Source of the DNA: Streptococcus mitis SK597
GTDB taxonomy: Bacteria; Bacillota; Bacilli; Lactobacillales; Streptococcaceae
Assembly: GCF_000148545.1 (NCBI RefSeq)
Contig: NZ_AEDV01000073.1
Location: forward strand, 1-64,000
Direction: 5' to 3'
DNA length: 64,000 nucleotides
In this document: positions 45,833-53,491 of the stretch, in pieces
Numbering within the stretch: position 1 is the stretch's first letter
How the letters are laid out: each line of letters begins with the position of its first letter
Notes under the pieces: generated by a model
What the model was told of the DNA's origin: nothing
Seen by the model: only the letters and a program-made list of their open reading frames with translations
Database searches by the model: none
Position numbers and translations under genes: made by a program

Positions 45833-45861
45833 TTTGCCAGCCCTCCTTTGATAAGGTATAA
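45833..45861 (+). promoter_or_regulatory. Promoter of the acyltransferase gene
   Basis: -35 TTGCCA (45833-45838), 17 bp, -10 TATAAT (45856-45861). Confidence 0.75.
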
Positions 45862-45892
45862 TAATAACAAGAAAAGAATCGAAGGAAATCGC

Positions 45893-46642
45893 ATGTTTTA
45901 TACTTATTTACGTGGATTGGTTGTCTTGCTCCTATGGTCCATCAATGGCAATGCCCATTATCATAATACTGATAAAATTCCTAATCAAGATGAAAATTAT
46001 ATTTTGGTTGCCCCTCACCGCACCTGGTGGGATCCTGTTTACATGGCCTTTGCGACCAAGCCAAAACAATTCATCTTTATGGCAAAAAAAGAACTCTTTA
46101 CCAACCGTATATTTGGTTGGTGGATTCGTATGTGCGGGGCCTTTCCTATTGACCGTGAAAATCCTAGCGCCTCAGCCATCAAATACCCTATCAATGTTCT
46201 CAAAAAAAGTGACCGCTCTCTCATCATGTTTCCAAGTGGGAGCCGTCACTCAAACGATGTCAAGGGGGGCGTAGCTCTGATTGCCAAAATGGCCAAGGTC
46301 CGTATCATGCCGGTTACCTACACAGGTCCTATGACCTTGAAAGGCTTGGTTAGCCGTGAGCGTGTGGATATGAACTTTGGAAATCCAATTGATATCTCAG
46401 ATATCAAGAAAATGAATGATGAAGGCATTGAAACAGTCGCCAATCGTATCCAAACAGAATTCCAACGTCTGGACGAAGAAACCAAACAATGGCACAATGA
46501 TAAAAAACCAAACCCACTCTGGTGGCTTATCCGCATCCCTGCCCTCATCCTTGCCATTATCCTCGCTATCCTAACCATCATCTTTAGCTTTATCGCAAGC
46601 TTCATCTGGAATCCAGATAAAAATAGAGAAAAACTTGCTTAA
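45893..46642 (+). CDS. 1-acylglycerol-3-phosphate acyltransferase (PlsC family)
   Basis: 249 aa from ATG 45893 with AAGGAA upstream. HX4D block APHRTWWDP (about 44-52), MFPSGSRH in place of FPEGTRS and two TM segments (N-terminal and C-terminal). It acylates lysophosphatidic acid in membrane lipid synthesis. The FPSGSRH variant of motif III is worth noting. Upstream sequence within the longer frame is not supported by an RBS. Confidence 0.9.
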   Translation: MFYTYLRGLVVLLLWSINGNAHYHNTDKIPNQDENYILVAPHRTWWDPVYMAFATKPKQFIFMAKKELFTNRIFGWWIRMCGAFPIDRENPSASAIKYPINVLKKSDRSLIMFPSGSRHSNDVKGGVALIAKMAKVRIMPVTYTGPMTLKGLVSRERVDMNFGNPIDISDIKKMNDEGIETVANRIQTEFQRLDEETKQWHNDKKPNPLWWLIRIPALILAIILAILTIIFSFIASFIWNPDKNREKLA

Positions 46643-46654
46643 ATAAATACAACA

Positions 46655-46678
46655 ATCCCTTGGCTTTTGCCAAGGGAT
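46655..46678. terminator. Bidirectional terminator
   Basis: Stem ATCCCTTGG / CCAAGGGAT between converging genes, with T-rich sequence on both sides. Confidence 0.8.
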
Positions 46679-46685
46679 AATTCTT

Positions 46686-47378
46686 TTATTCGATTTTCCA
46701 TTTTTGGGCCAACCAGCTGGAAAAGGCTAGAAATCGCTCATCCACTTGTTCATGGTGTCCATAAGGATCAAAGACAAACTGGCCGTTCGGATAGCATTTC
46801 TGAAGACTGGTATGGATCTGCTCAGCATAGGCTGGTGCTTGAGCCAAGCGATTAGTATGGTGTGCTCCTTCTGTTTGACCATTCTGTAAATACAGCAAAC
46901 AGTCCAAATTTTTCACATTTTCTTCCTTGCAGTAAGTCACAAAATCAGGATACCAAAAGGAACCGCAGATCGAAAAGACACAGGAAACCTTGTCAAAGCT
47001 GAAAAGACTATAGACTGCCGCCAAACCACCTAGTGAGTAGCCTCCATAAGCAAGGCGAGTTTCGTCCAGTCGATAAAGCGACTGCAACTTATCTAAAAGA
47101 CCTCCAAATAAATGATCATGATATACCTTGGCCTGACCTCCAAAATCTGGAGCTCCATCTCTCAGAGCAGCTGCCTTCCAGGGAGTGTAGTCATCTAGGC
47201 GATTTTTAGAGGTCAAGCCCACTAAAATCACAGATTCGGAAAGGAAGGATAGGAGATCCAAGTTTCCATCATTCAATAAAATAGCCGGATAGGTTTGATT
47301 GGGGTCGTAGTTAGAAGGAAGGCTGATTTTGACTTGAATTCCTTCCCAATCAAACTCATTATTTATTGATAAAGTCAT
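46686..47378 (-). CDS. Alpha/beta hydrolase, siderophore esterase-like
   Basis: 230 aa from ATG 47378. Nucleophile serine in GGYSLGGLAAV (about 111-121), acid and His (DPYGHHEQVD) toward the end: the Fes/IroE-like esterase pattern. It starts inside the lipoprotein gene (20-bp overlap), closing the ABC operon. It would hydrolyse an imported ferric-siderophore ester to free iron, by analogy. Could also be another esterase. Confidence 0.75.
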   Translation of the reverse strand: MTLSINNEFDWEGIQVKISLPSNYDPNQTYPAILLNDGNLDLLSFLSESVILVGLTSKNRLDDYTPWKAAALRDGAPDFGGQAKVYHDHLFGGLLDKLQSLYRLDETRLAYGGYSLGGLAAVYSLFSFDKVSCVFSICGSFWYPDFVTYCKEENVKNLDCLLYLQNGQTEGAHHTNRLAQAPAYAEQIHTSLQKCYPNGQFVFDPYGHHEQVDERFLAFSSWLAQKWKIE

Positions 47379-48369
47379 TGATTTTCTCAAGGGAATCAAT
47401 CACTGCTGGACCATAGTCCATCAATTCATCGTAAGAGATGGTCATGATTTTTTGATTCTTAATAGCAGGAACGCTTTCCAAAACAGCATTTGCCTTCATC
47501 AACTCTACTGCTTTTTCATCCAATTTTTTATTGCGGTCGCTGGTTACATAGATAATCAATTCAGGATCCATTGACACAAGATTTTCCAAGGTCAAGCCTG
47601 ATGTCCCCGTAGCAACGTTTGTATAACCAAGTTGGTTCAGCAAACTTTCTTGCAAAGCAGACTTGTAGGCACCGAAGGTTTCATCATTATAAGCAACCAT
47701 AATCAAAGCCTTTTTCTTTTCACCTTGACTTGCTGGGTTTGCTTTCTTAACAGCGTCAATTTTAGTTTGTAATTGGGCTGCGTATTCATTGGCCTTGTCC
47801 TGAACATTAAAAATCATTCCAAGATTTTTGACATCTTCTACGATATTCCCCAAATCTTGCTGAATTGTTGAGAGAGAAGCTTTTTGAGTATAAACTGGGA
47901 TTTTGTTTTCATTCCAAGTGCTAACTGTCCCCAAGGATTTTTCAGAAAACATCATGTTTCGACCCATCACAGCGTCTGGCTCATAAGAAAGGACTGTCTC
48001 TTGTGAGACTGTTTTTTTATCCCCAATTTGAGGAATAGTCGCAATCGCGTCCTTGTATTTGTCCGTCACAGCATTATCAGGGTTAAGCATGCCAACAATT
48101 TTATCCTTCAACCCCAACTCCAATAAGATTTCAGTGGTTGAAAGATTGTTTGTAATAACTTTTTCAGGTGTCTTGTCAAAAACTTGTTCGACTTCATTTC
48201 CTTTAGCATCATAAGTTTTGATAGTTAGCGGATAAGTCGTCTCTGTGCTCGCCTTTTGACTTGTTTCTATGCTAGACTGTGTGGTAGTTTTTTCTGTAGT
48301 AGTGTTACCACAAGCTGCCAAAGTTAAGGTAGCTACTGTTACGAGTAAAATACTGAGTGTTTTTTTCAT
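47359..48369 (-). CDS. Substrate-binding lipoprotein of a siderophore/iron ABC importer
   Basis: 336 aa. Lipoprotein signal with lipobox LAAC (about 17-20), then Thr-rich linker and a helical-backbone (FecB/BtuF) fold. It sits in the outer membrane face, binding substrate for the permease. In its operon: permease, ATPase, SBP, esterase. The ligand is probably an iron chelate; cobalamin cannot be excluded. Confidence 0.85.
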   Translation of the reverse strand: MKKTLSILLVTVATLTLAACGNTTTEKTTTQSSIETSQKASTETTYPLTIKTYDAKGNEVEQVFDKTPEKVITNNLSTTEILLELGLKDKIVGMLNPDNAVTDKYKDAIATIPQIGDKKTVSQETVLSYEPDAVMGRNMMFSEKSLGTVSTWNENKIPVYTQKASLSTIQQDLGNIVEDVKNLGMIFNVQDKANEYAAQLQTKIDAVKKANPASQGEKKKALIMVAYNDETFGAYKSALQESLLNQLGYTNVATGTSGLTLENLVSMDPELIIYVTSDRNKKLDEKAVELMKANAVLESVPAIKNQKIMTISYDELMDYGPAVIDSLEKINDFINK

Positions 48370-48388
48370 CTTGTTTTCCTTTTCATTC

Positions 48389-49144
48389 TTATAAATAGTG
48401 AATCATGGCTTGCTGGTCCTCGGTCCAAGTAACCTGACTTTGAACTCCGTATACAGTTTGCAACGACTCAGGGGTGATGGTCTCCTTTGGAGTACCTTGA
48501 TAAAGGATTTCTCCCTCTTTCATCAGATAGAGATAATCCGAATAGCGACAAGCAAGTTGAATATCATGCAGGACAGCTAGAACATTGACCTTGAGATTCT
48601 TCACAATAGACAACAAGTCTAGCTGATACCTGATATCCAGGTGATTGGTTGGTTCGTCAAGGAGCAAGAGAGTCGGTTCTTGCGCCAAGGCGCGGGCTAA
48701 CAAGACTCGCTGTTTCTCTCCCCCTGATAGGGACGAATAGAGACGAGTTTTCTTCTCAAGCATATCCACCTTGACAAGAGCATCTTGAACGAGGGCATAA
48801 TCCCTTTCCTTTTCCTTCTGTAAAAAAGAGAGGTGGGGAGTTCTTCCCAACAAGACGATTTCCTCAACTGTACAATCAAACTGCAATTGATTAAACTGGG
48901 TCACGACCGCCATTTGCTTGGCTGTTTCTTTGATTGACCAATGCTCCAGTGACTTTCCATCTAGGCTTATCAAGCCTTTGTCCGCCTTTTCCTGACGATA
49001 GAGGAGTTTAAGTAGACTGGTTTTTCCACTTCCATTTGGCCCTAGTATCGTGTGAAATTGATGCCCTTCAACTTTAAGAGAGACTCCTTTGAGGATTTTT
49101 TTCTCTCCTAGTCCAAAATGGATATCCTGACAAGTCAAGTCCAT
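48389..49144 (-). CDS. ABC transporter ATP-binding protein (FecE/FhuC type)
   Basis: 251 aa. Walker A GPNGSGKTS (about 35), signature LSGGEKQRVLLARAL (about 138) and Walker B LLLLDEPTNHLD. It powers the FecCD-type permease. Starts one base after the permease stop. Confidence 0.92.
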   Translation of the reverse strand: MDLTCQDIHFGLGEKKILKGVSLKVEGHQFHTILGPNGSGKTSLLKLLYRQEKADKGLISLDGKSLEHWSIKETAKQMAVVTQFNQLQFDCTVEEIVLLGRTPHLSFLQKEKERDYALVQDALVKVDMLEKKTRLYSSLSGGEKQRVLLARALAQEPTLLLLDEPTNHLDIRYQLDLLSIVKNLKVNVLAVLHDIQLACRYSDYLYLMKEGEILYQGTPKETITPESLQTVYGVQSQVTWTEDQQAMIHYL

Positions 49145-49145
49145 A

Positions 49146-50192
49146 TCAGACCCTCACCTCCCTTCGCCTACCTCCAACAATGTAGACAAAGAAGGGAGCA
49201 CCTACTAAGGCTGTGAAAATACCAATAGGCAACTCAGCATTTGGAATAATGATACGAGAGAGTACATCTGCCCAGATGACAAAGAGGGCACCCAGCAAGG
49301 TCGCAACAGGAAAAAGTCTCCTGTAATTTGTTCCTACTAATCCTCGAGCTAAGTGAGGAGTAATTAGACCAACAAATCCAATAATCCCACAAGTCGCCAC
49401 CAAGACAGCTGTCAGCACAGCCACCATTGTCACATAAAGATACCAATAAAAGCGTAAGGGAATCCCCAAAGTTAAAGCAGCCTCATCTCCCATCATCATC
49501 GCATTGAAAACACGATACTGAGTAGAGAAAAATAGAAAGGCCATTCCTACTACTATAGTTGGCAGGACCAAGTCTGCCCAGGAAGTCCCAGCGAGCGATC
49601 CCATGGTCCAAAACTTAATGGTCATCACACTATCCGCATTAGCGCCAACTGAGATAATAAAGTTTGAAAAAGCCAGAAAGAGAGCGTTGACCACCGTTCC
49701 CGATAAGATCAGACTGGAAGTCGTCATCCTTCCCTGCATAGAGGCAATGATGAGGACAGCAATTGTTGCCAAAATAGCTCCAAGAAAAGCTCCAAGGCTA
49801 ATCATCACCTTTAAACCAAGAATGATGCTCAAGGTTGCTCCTAGAGTTGCACCCGCAGATATTCCTAAGACATAAGGCTCTGCGATGGGATTGTTCACTG
49901 TGGACTGCATCACGCTTCCACACATAGAAAGGCCTGCTCCTACTATCAGACCTAACAATACTCGGGGGAATCTCATGTTCCATACAATGGCAAGAGTAGA
50001 CTTGGAAACCTCTCCTATCTCAAGAGGAAACCCCAACCTGCTCAAAATAATCCGATAGGTATCTCCTAGATCAATCGCAACAGATCCCATAGAAACTGCT
50101 AGAAAGAGAGAAATCCCTAAAATACCTAGCAAAATAACTAAAAGTAACACAAATTGCTGGTCTTGTCGGCTTCCAGAAAATTTGGAAAGCAT
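49146..50192 (-). CDS. ABC transporter permease (FecCD family)
   Basis: 348 aa, about nine to ten TM helices, with GVGLSMCGSVMQSTVNNPIAEPYVLGISAGA in the family pattern and GLITPHLARG near the end. RBS AGGAGG before ATG 50192. It opens the operon. The gap 50193-50387 upstream shows a possible AT-rich promoter but no clear Fur or MtsR box that I can identify. Confidence 0.92.
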   Translation of the reverse strand: MLSKFSGSRQDQQFVLLLVILLGILGISLFLAVSMGSVAIDLGDTYRIILSRLGFPLEIGEVSKSTLAIVWNMRFPRVLLGLIVGAGLSMCGSVMQSTVNNPIAEPYVLGISAGATLGATLSIILGLKVMISLGAFLGAILATIAVLIIASMQGRMTTSSLILSGTVVNALFLAFSNFIISVGANADSVMTIKFWTMGSLAGTSWADLVLPTIVVGMAFLFFSTQYRVFNAMMMGDEAALTLGIPLRFYWYLYVTMVAVLTAVLVATCGIIGFVGLITPHLARGLVGTNYRRLFPVATLLGALFVIWADVLSRIIIPNAELPIGIFTALVGAPFFVYIVGGRRREVRV

Positions 50193-50387
50193 GCAAACCT
50201 CCTTTGATAGAATCTTAAAAATTTAGAAAATTCTCATGAAAAGTATACCATATTTTCAACTGTGTAACAAGCTATGGAAAAAATACAATTAAAATCAGAA
50301 AAATTATGGTTGGTTTTTCCATACAGTGTTAGGAAGCATAAGCAAAGATTATACTTGAGTATATCGAGGTAAGGTGCCAACGCAAAA

Positions 50388-50409
50388 AGCCCTCTGAAGT
50401 CAGAGAGCT
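50388..50409 (-). terminator. Terminator of cadD
   Basis: Stem AGCCCTCTG / CAGAGAGCT with A-run that gives TTTTT on the minus strand. Similar sequences, with upstream flanks, recur at 51412-51434 and 61735-61757. Confidence 0.75.
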
Positions 50410-50445
50410 GATTTGAGATTGGGATAAAATCCTAGTGAAAAAAAT

Positions 50446-51066
50446 CTACACGATCAGAAAAGTCTCTATCGTGCCATTTTCATACATGATGTATAGTCCA
50501 AGTAGAATGAATACTAAGGGCACAATGATTCGCTCGTATTTTTCAATTGTCTCGAATAGTAACGGAATAGAGGATAACACCCGACTAATCTCGCATAAGA
50601 TAATTATGCCGATTACAAACACAAGCAAGGCCACGAGGGTCTGTGACCAATCTAACGAAGCAAAATAAGGTATATAGATACCTAAATTATCTCCGCCAGA
50701 CGCAATTGTCAGCAATGTAACTGTCCAAAACAGTTGATTTGCCTTGCTTTGTTCTAATCTTTCAATAATTTCTTCCTCTTCTTCCTCTTCTTCCTCACCT
50801 TCTCCAACAATTGCAAAGCGAATCCCTAAATAGATAGGGATTAAACCAAGCAATCCAACCATCCATTCTTCAGGCACGAAATTAACGACATAAGCAGCAA
50901 CTAAACTCGCCCCTACAAGTAAGCCTGTGCCTAGATATTGCCCCGCATAAATATGCCATTTTTGTTTATTCTGTGATAGCTGTGCAAATAAAATAAATAA
51001 AATAATTAAATAATCGATACTGGTGGAAATATAAACACCAATAGCAGATATGATTGTCTGTCCCAT
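50446..51066 (-). CDS. cadD: Cadmium resistance transporter CadD
   Basis: 206 aa, six predicted TM helices. It begins MGQTIISAIGVYISTSIDYLI and has an unusual run of eight Glu (about 83-91) in the loop and SGGDNLGIYIPYFA, all typical of CadD family proteins. It exports cadmium and possibly zinc. AGGAGG 9 bp before ATG. A short Cys-rich ORF and a palindromic promoter precede it. Confidence 0.9.
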   Translation of the reverse strand: MGQTIISAIGVYISTSIDYLIILFILFAQLSQNKQKWHIYAGQYLGTGLLVGASLVAAYVVNFVPEEWMVGLLGLIPIYLGIRFAIVGEGEEEEEEEEEIIERLEQSKANQLFWTVTLLTIASGGDNLGIYIPYFASLDWSQTLVALLVFVIGIIILCEISRVLSSIPLLFETIEKYERIIVPLVFILLGLYIMYENGTIETFLIV

Positions 51067-51096
51067 AAAAAACCTCCTGTATTGGTCAGTAATAAA

Positions 51097-51171
51097 TCAG
51101 CAGATTTTAGGAGAGCACAGACACATTAATTTAGCTATCGCTAGTGGGTAATGTCGAACATAGGAAAGCAT
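51097..51171 (-). CDS. Possible cysteine-rich leader peptide of cadD
   Basis: 24 codons (MLSYVRHYPLAIAKLMCLCS..., three Cys among the last eight residues), starting 7 bp after a GAGGAGG site and ending 30 bp before cadD. The bases CTCCT in the leader could pair with the cadD RBS AGGAG. A translated leader sensing Cys or metal load could switch cadD on. This is a small-ORF inference. Confidence 0.45.
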   Translation of the reverse strand: MLSYVRHYPLAIAKLMCLCSPKIC

Positions 51172-51235
51172 TTTACTCCTCCTCAAAACGTAGTTACAAA
51201 GTAATTTCTAACTGGAATTCGGTGACTACTTCCAT

Positions 51236-51261
51236 GTAAAGTATAACATACTATACTTTAC
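51236..51261 (-). promoter_or_regulatory. Palindromic operator over the cadD promoter
   Basis: Perfect 10-bp inverted repeat GTAAAGTATA / TATACTTTAC. On the minus strand, TTTACG, 17 bp, TTATAC lie across it, so the palindrome overlaps the -10 and spacer. The pattern suits an ArsR/MerR-like metal repressor. Confidence 0.6.
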
Positions 51262-51301
51262 TTCGTAAAGTGTGGGCTCTCCGAGGGGGCTTGTAGACAG
51301 T

Positions 51302-51324
51302 TACTCGGCTTTTCAAGCCGAGTA
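51302..51324. repeat. Inverted repeat
   Basis: TACTCGGCTT / AAGCCGAGTA around a 3-bp loop, with no T-run. Role unknown; the stretch 51262-51411 has no ORF. Confidence 0.5.
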
Positions 51325-51411
51325 GCTACGCACCTTTATGGTGTAATTAGCTGATACCATTTGATGTTTTTGTAGTCTCCAAAATTGTGACCGATAAAAC
51401 CTCAATAAAAA

Positions 51412-51434
51412 AGCCCTCTTAAAATCAGAGAGCT
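51412..51434 (-). terminator. Terminator-like copy next to E2
   Basis: Stem AGCCCTCT / AGAGAGCT, similar to 50388-50409 and 61735-61757. Confidence 0.6.
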
Positions 51435-51547
51435 GATTTGAGCCCGGGCTAAAATCCTAGTGAAAAAGATGAAACTCCTTGTGTTCATCGAACACTGTGT
51501 CATTTCCCTATTTTCATACGGATTTCTTACGCCCTTAGCATCATGAT

Positions 51548-51597
51548 TCTTGCTAGATAAACCGTTTATAGACTAGGCGACGAGGCAAAGATTGTAC
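51548..51597. repeat. 50-bp direct repeat, left copy
   Basis: 48 of 50 bases match 61762-61811, in the same orientation, at a constant offset of 10214. The copies bracket E2. It includes ACCGTTTATAGACTAGGCGA. Confidence 0.85.
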
Positions 51598-51625
51598 AAA
51601 ATTTTAGTGAAACAAAAAAATCTCC

Positions 51626-51660
51626 CCGAATGCTGACCTGACATATAGCAGTTTAGTTAA
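51626..51660. other. attL of element E2
   Basis: Core CCGAA at 51626-51630, then arm with ACATATAGCAGT (51641-51652). Aligned with E1 the AGCAGT half and the spacing match, but similarity is moderate. Confidence 0.55.
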
Positions 51661-51671
51661 ATGGGTTAATA

Positions 51672-53399
51672 TTAGCGAGCCAAGTCGTTTGGCTCGCTTT
51701 TTTCATTGTTTAATTTCCCGATAAAATTATAGTAAATATCAATTTGAATAATACGATTACGTTTTGTACCAGTTGGTTTATGAATCACAATCTTATCAAT
51801 CAGTTCATTCACTATTTCAACGGTTAGCTCTGGTAACTTTGTATATTTGGAAATTCTCGCCATAAACTTGGAGATATTCAAACTATCTTCTTGTTGTTTG
51901 GCGAGTTTTTCGGTTAAGTCAGAAATGGAAGTTTGAAGTTGTTTCTGTTCTTCTTCATAGCTCTGACTTAGTTTCACAAAGCGTTCATCTGAAATTTTAC
52001 CAAGTAGATTATCTTCATAAAGCTTCTGAATAATGGTGTCAATCTCTTTAGAACGTTGTTCATCTTTTTGGAGTTGCTGGTGCTGGCGCTTGTTATCTCT
52101 AGTGAATTGCGCTTGACTTTGTTGCTCCAACTTTTTCAAAAAGGCTTCTTGGTTGAAGTGGGCTTCCTGAATGGTTTGGCAGAGCTTGCCACTTATAATC
52201 TCAATCAGGGCGGATTTTTGAATGTAGTGTGGATTTTCGCAACTATCAATCGGCTTACGATAGCCAGAACACTTGTAATGGTCATGATTAAGTCCGTTTT
52301 TCTCTTGTGGGCAAAAATAATGTTTTCGCCCACAAGTTCCACAAAAAACTAATCCAGCAAACAAGTTTTCATGACCAATCCGATTTTTATACCGTTGATT
52401 AGACCGCTTATGACTCCTCATCTTCTGAACAATATTAAAAGTTTCTTGGTCAATTATCGCTTCATGAGTATTTTTGAAAACCAACCAACCTTCCTTTGGA
52501 TTATCCACCTTACGCTTATCTTTGTAAGACTTTGTCCGTGTTCGAAGATTGACCGTATGCCCGAGATATTCTTCACGTCCTAAGATAGCGCTTAGGGTTT
52601 CCCGCGTCCAAAAATAAGGCAAAGTTTCCACATTTGAACTGGAGGAAATAGGTTTTAATCCGATTTCTATTCGGTGGCGGTCTGGTTTAAAAATTTTGTC
52701 ATTTTCTAATCCTTTCGCAATCTCTGAAAGGCTTTTTCCGCTTTTCGCTTCTTGAAAAATCCGTTTCACAACTTCACTGGCAACTGAGTCAATAATCCAA
52801 TTTTTAGGATTATTTGAATCTTTGAGATAGCCGTAAGGTGGGTTAGTAGTCACTCGCTCACCAGCTTTGGCTTTAGCTTGAACCACCGCCCGAATCTTCT
52901 TGCTGGTATCTGCCGCATACATTTCATCCATTAGACTCTTGATTGGCAAGAAAATTGAGTTAGTTTCATTAGGCTTATTCGAATCTACTCCATCATTAAG
53001 GGCGATAAAGCGAACATCAAAACTAGGAAAAGTGATTTCCGTTAGTTGACCAACCTTGATATAAGAGCGACCCAAACGACTTAAATCCTTAACGATAAAG
53101 TTCGAAACTTGCCGATTTTCCACCAAACGCAAAGCTTCCGAAATAGCTGGACGGTCAAAATTTGTGCCACTAAAGCCATCATCGACAAACAAGATAGGAT
53201 TAGGGAGACTTTCTCTTTCAACTACATCAAGCAGAATTTTCTTCTGATTGATAATTGAGTTACTATCTCCGTCCAGCCCGTCGTCTTGACTTAGGCGACA
53301 ATATACCACCGTAATATCTGAAAGTGTAGTCGCATATCTTGCTTGACTTAAAAAGTAAAGAATTTGCGTGTCATTATCTATTTTGTAATTCCATTTCAT
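51672..53399 (-). CDS. TnpX-like large serine recombinase (integrase of E2)
   Basis: 575 aa. Catalytic Ser37 in VVYCRLSQDD, then GFSGTNFDRPAI, KDLSRLGRSY, recombinase domain, zinc ribbon CGTCGRKHYFC...KCSGY...DSC (about 352-396) and a coiled coil (about 410-520). Related to the E1 recombinase throughout. ATG 53399 has GGAG 10 bp upstream. It is the last gene before the left end. A GCGAGCCAA/TTGGCTCGC hairpin lies in its final codons and points its T-run to the plus strand. Confidence 0.92.
   Translation of the reverse strand: MKWNYKIDNDTQILYFLSQARYATTLSDITVVYCRLSQDDGLDGDSNSIINQKKILLDVVERESLPNPILFVDDGFSGTNFDRPAISEALRLVENRQVSNFIVKDLSRLGRSYIKVGQLTEITFPSFDVRFIALNDGVDSNKPNETNSIFLPIKSLMDEMYAADTSKKIRAVVQAKAKAGERVTTNPPYGYLKDSNNPKNWIIDSVASEVVKRIFQEAKSGKSLSEIAKGLENDKIFKPDRHRIEIGLKPISSSSNVETLPYFWTRETLSAILGREEYLGHTVNLRTRTKSYKDKRKVDNPKEGWLVFKNTHEAIIDQETFNIVQKMRSHKRSNQRYKNRIGHENLFAGLVFCGTCGRKHYFCPQEKNGLNHDHYKCSGYRKPIDSCENPHYIQKSALIEIISGKLCQTIQEAHFNQEAFLKKLEQQSQAQFTRDNKRQHQQLQKDEQRSKEIDTIIQKLYEDNLLGKISDERFVKLSQSYEEEQKQLQTSISDLTEKLAKQQEDSLNISKFMARISKYTKLPELTVEIVNELIDKIVIHKPTGTKRNRIIQIDIYYNFIGKLNNEKSEPNDLAR
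51675..51703 (+). terminator. Hairpin within the E2 recombinase end
   Basis: Stem GCGAGCCAA / TTGGCTCGC followed by six T on the plus strand. It may stop host transcripts entering the element. Confidence 0.6.
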
Positions 53400-53452
53400 C
53401 TGTTTTGTTCTCCATTAAAATTTAAAGGTGTGCTCCCGTAAAATGTGCTTAG

Positions 53453-53471
53453 TTACGGAGTAAGTCGTGTG
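53453..53471 (+). other. Candidate transfer origin of E2
   Basis: TTAC-gga-GTAA inverted repeat (53453-53463) followed by GTCGTGTG; the 11-mer TAAGTCGTGTG equals that at 8667-8677 in E1. It is in the 92-bp gap between the recombinase and ATPase genes. Confidence 0.4.
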
Positions 53472-53491
53472 AGTAAAAATTCTGAAAACCT

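Noticed and set aside
51236..51324. Miniature transposon (MITE) between cadD and E2
   Set aside because: Two inverted repeats are present, but no matching termini or target duplication; the first overlaps the cadD promoter.
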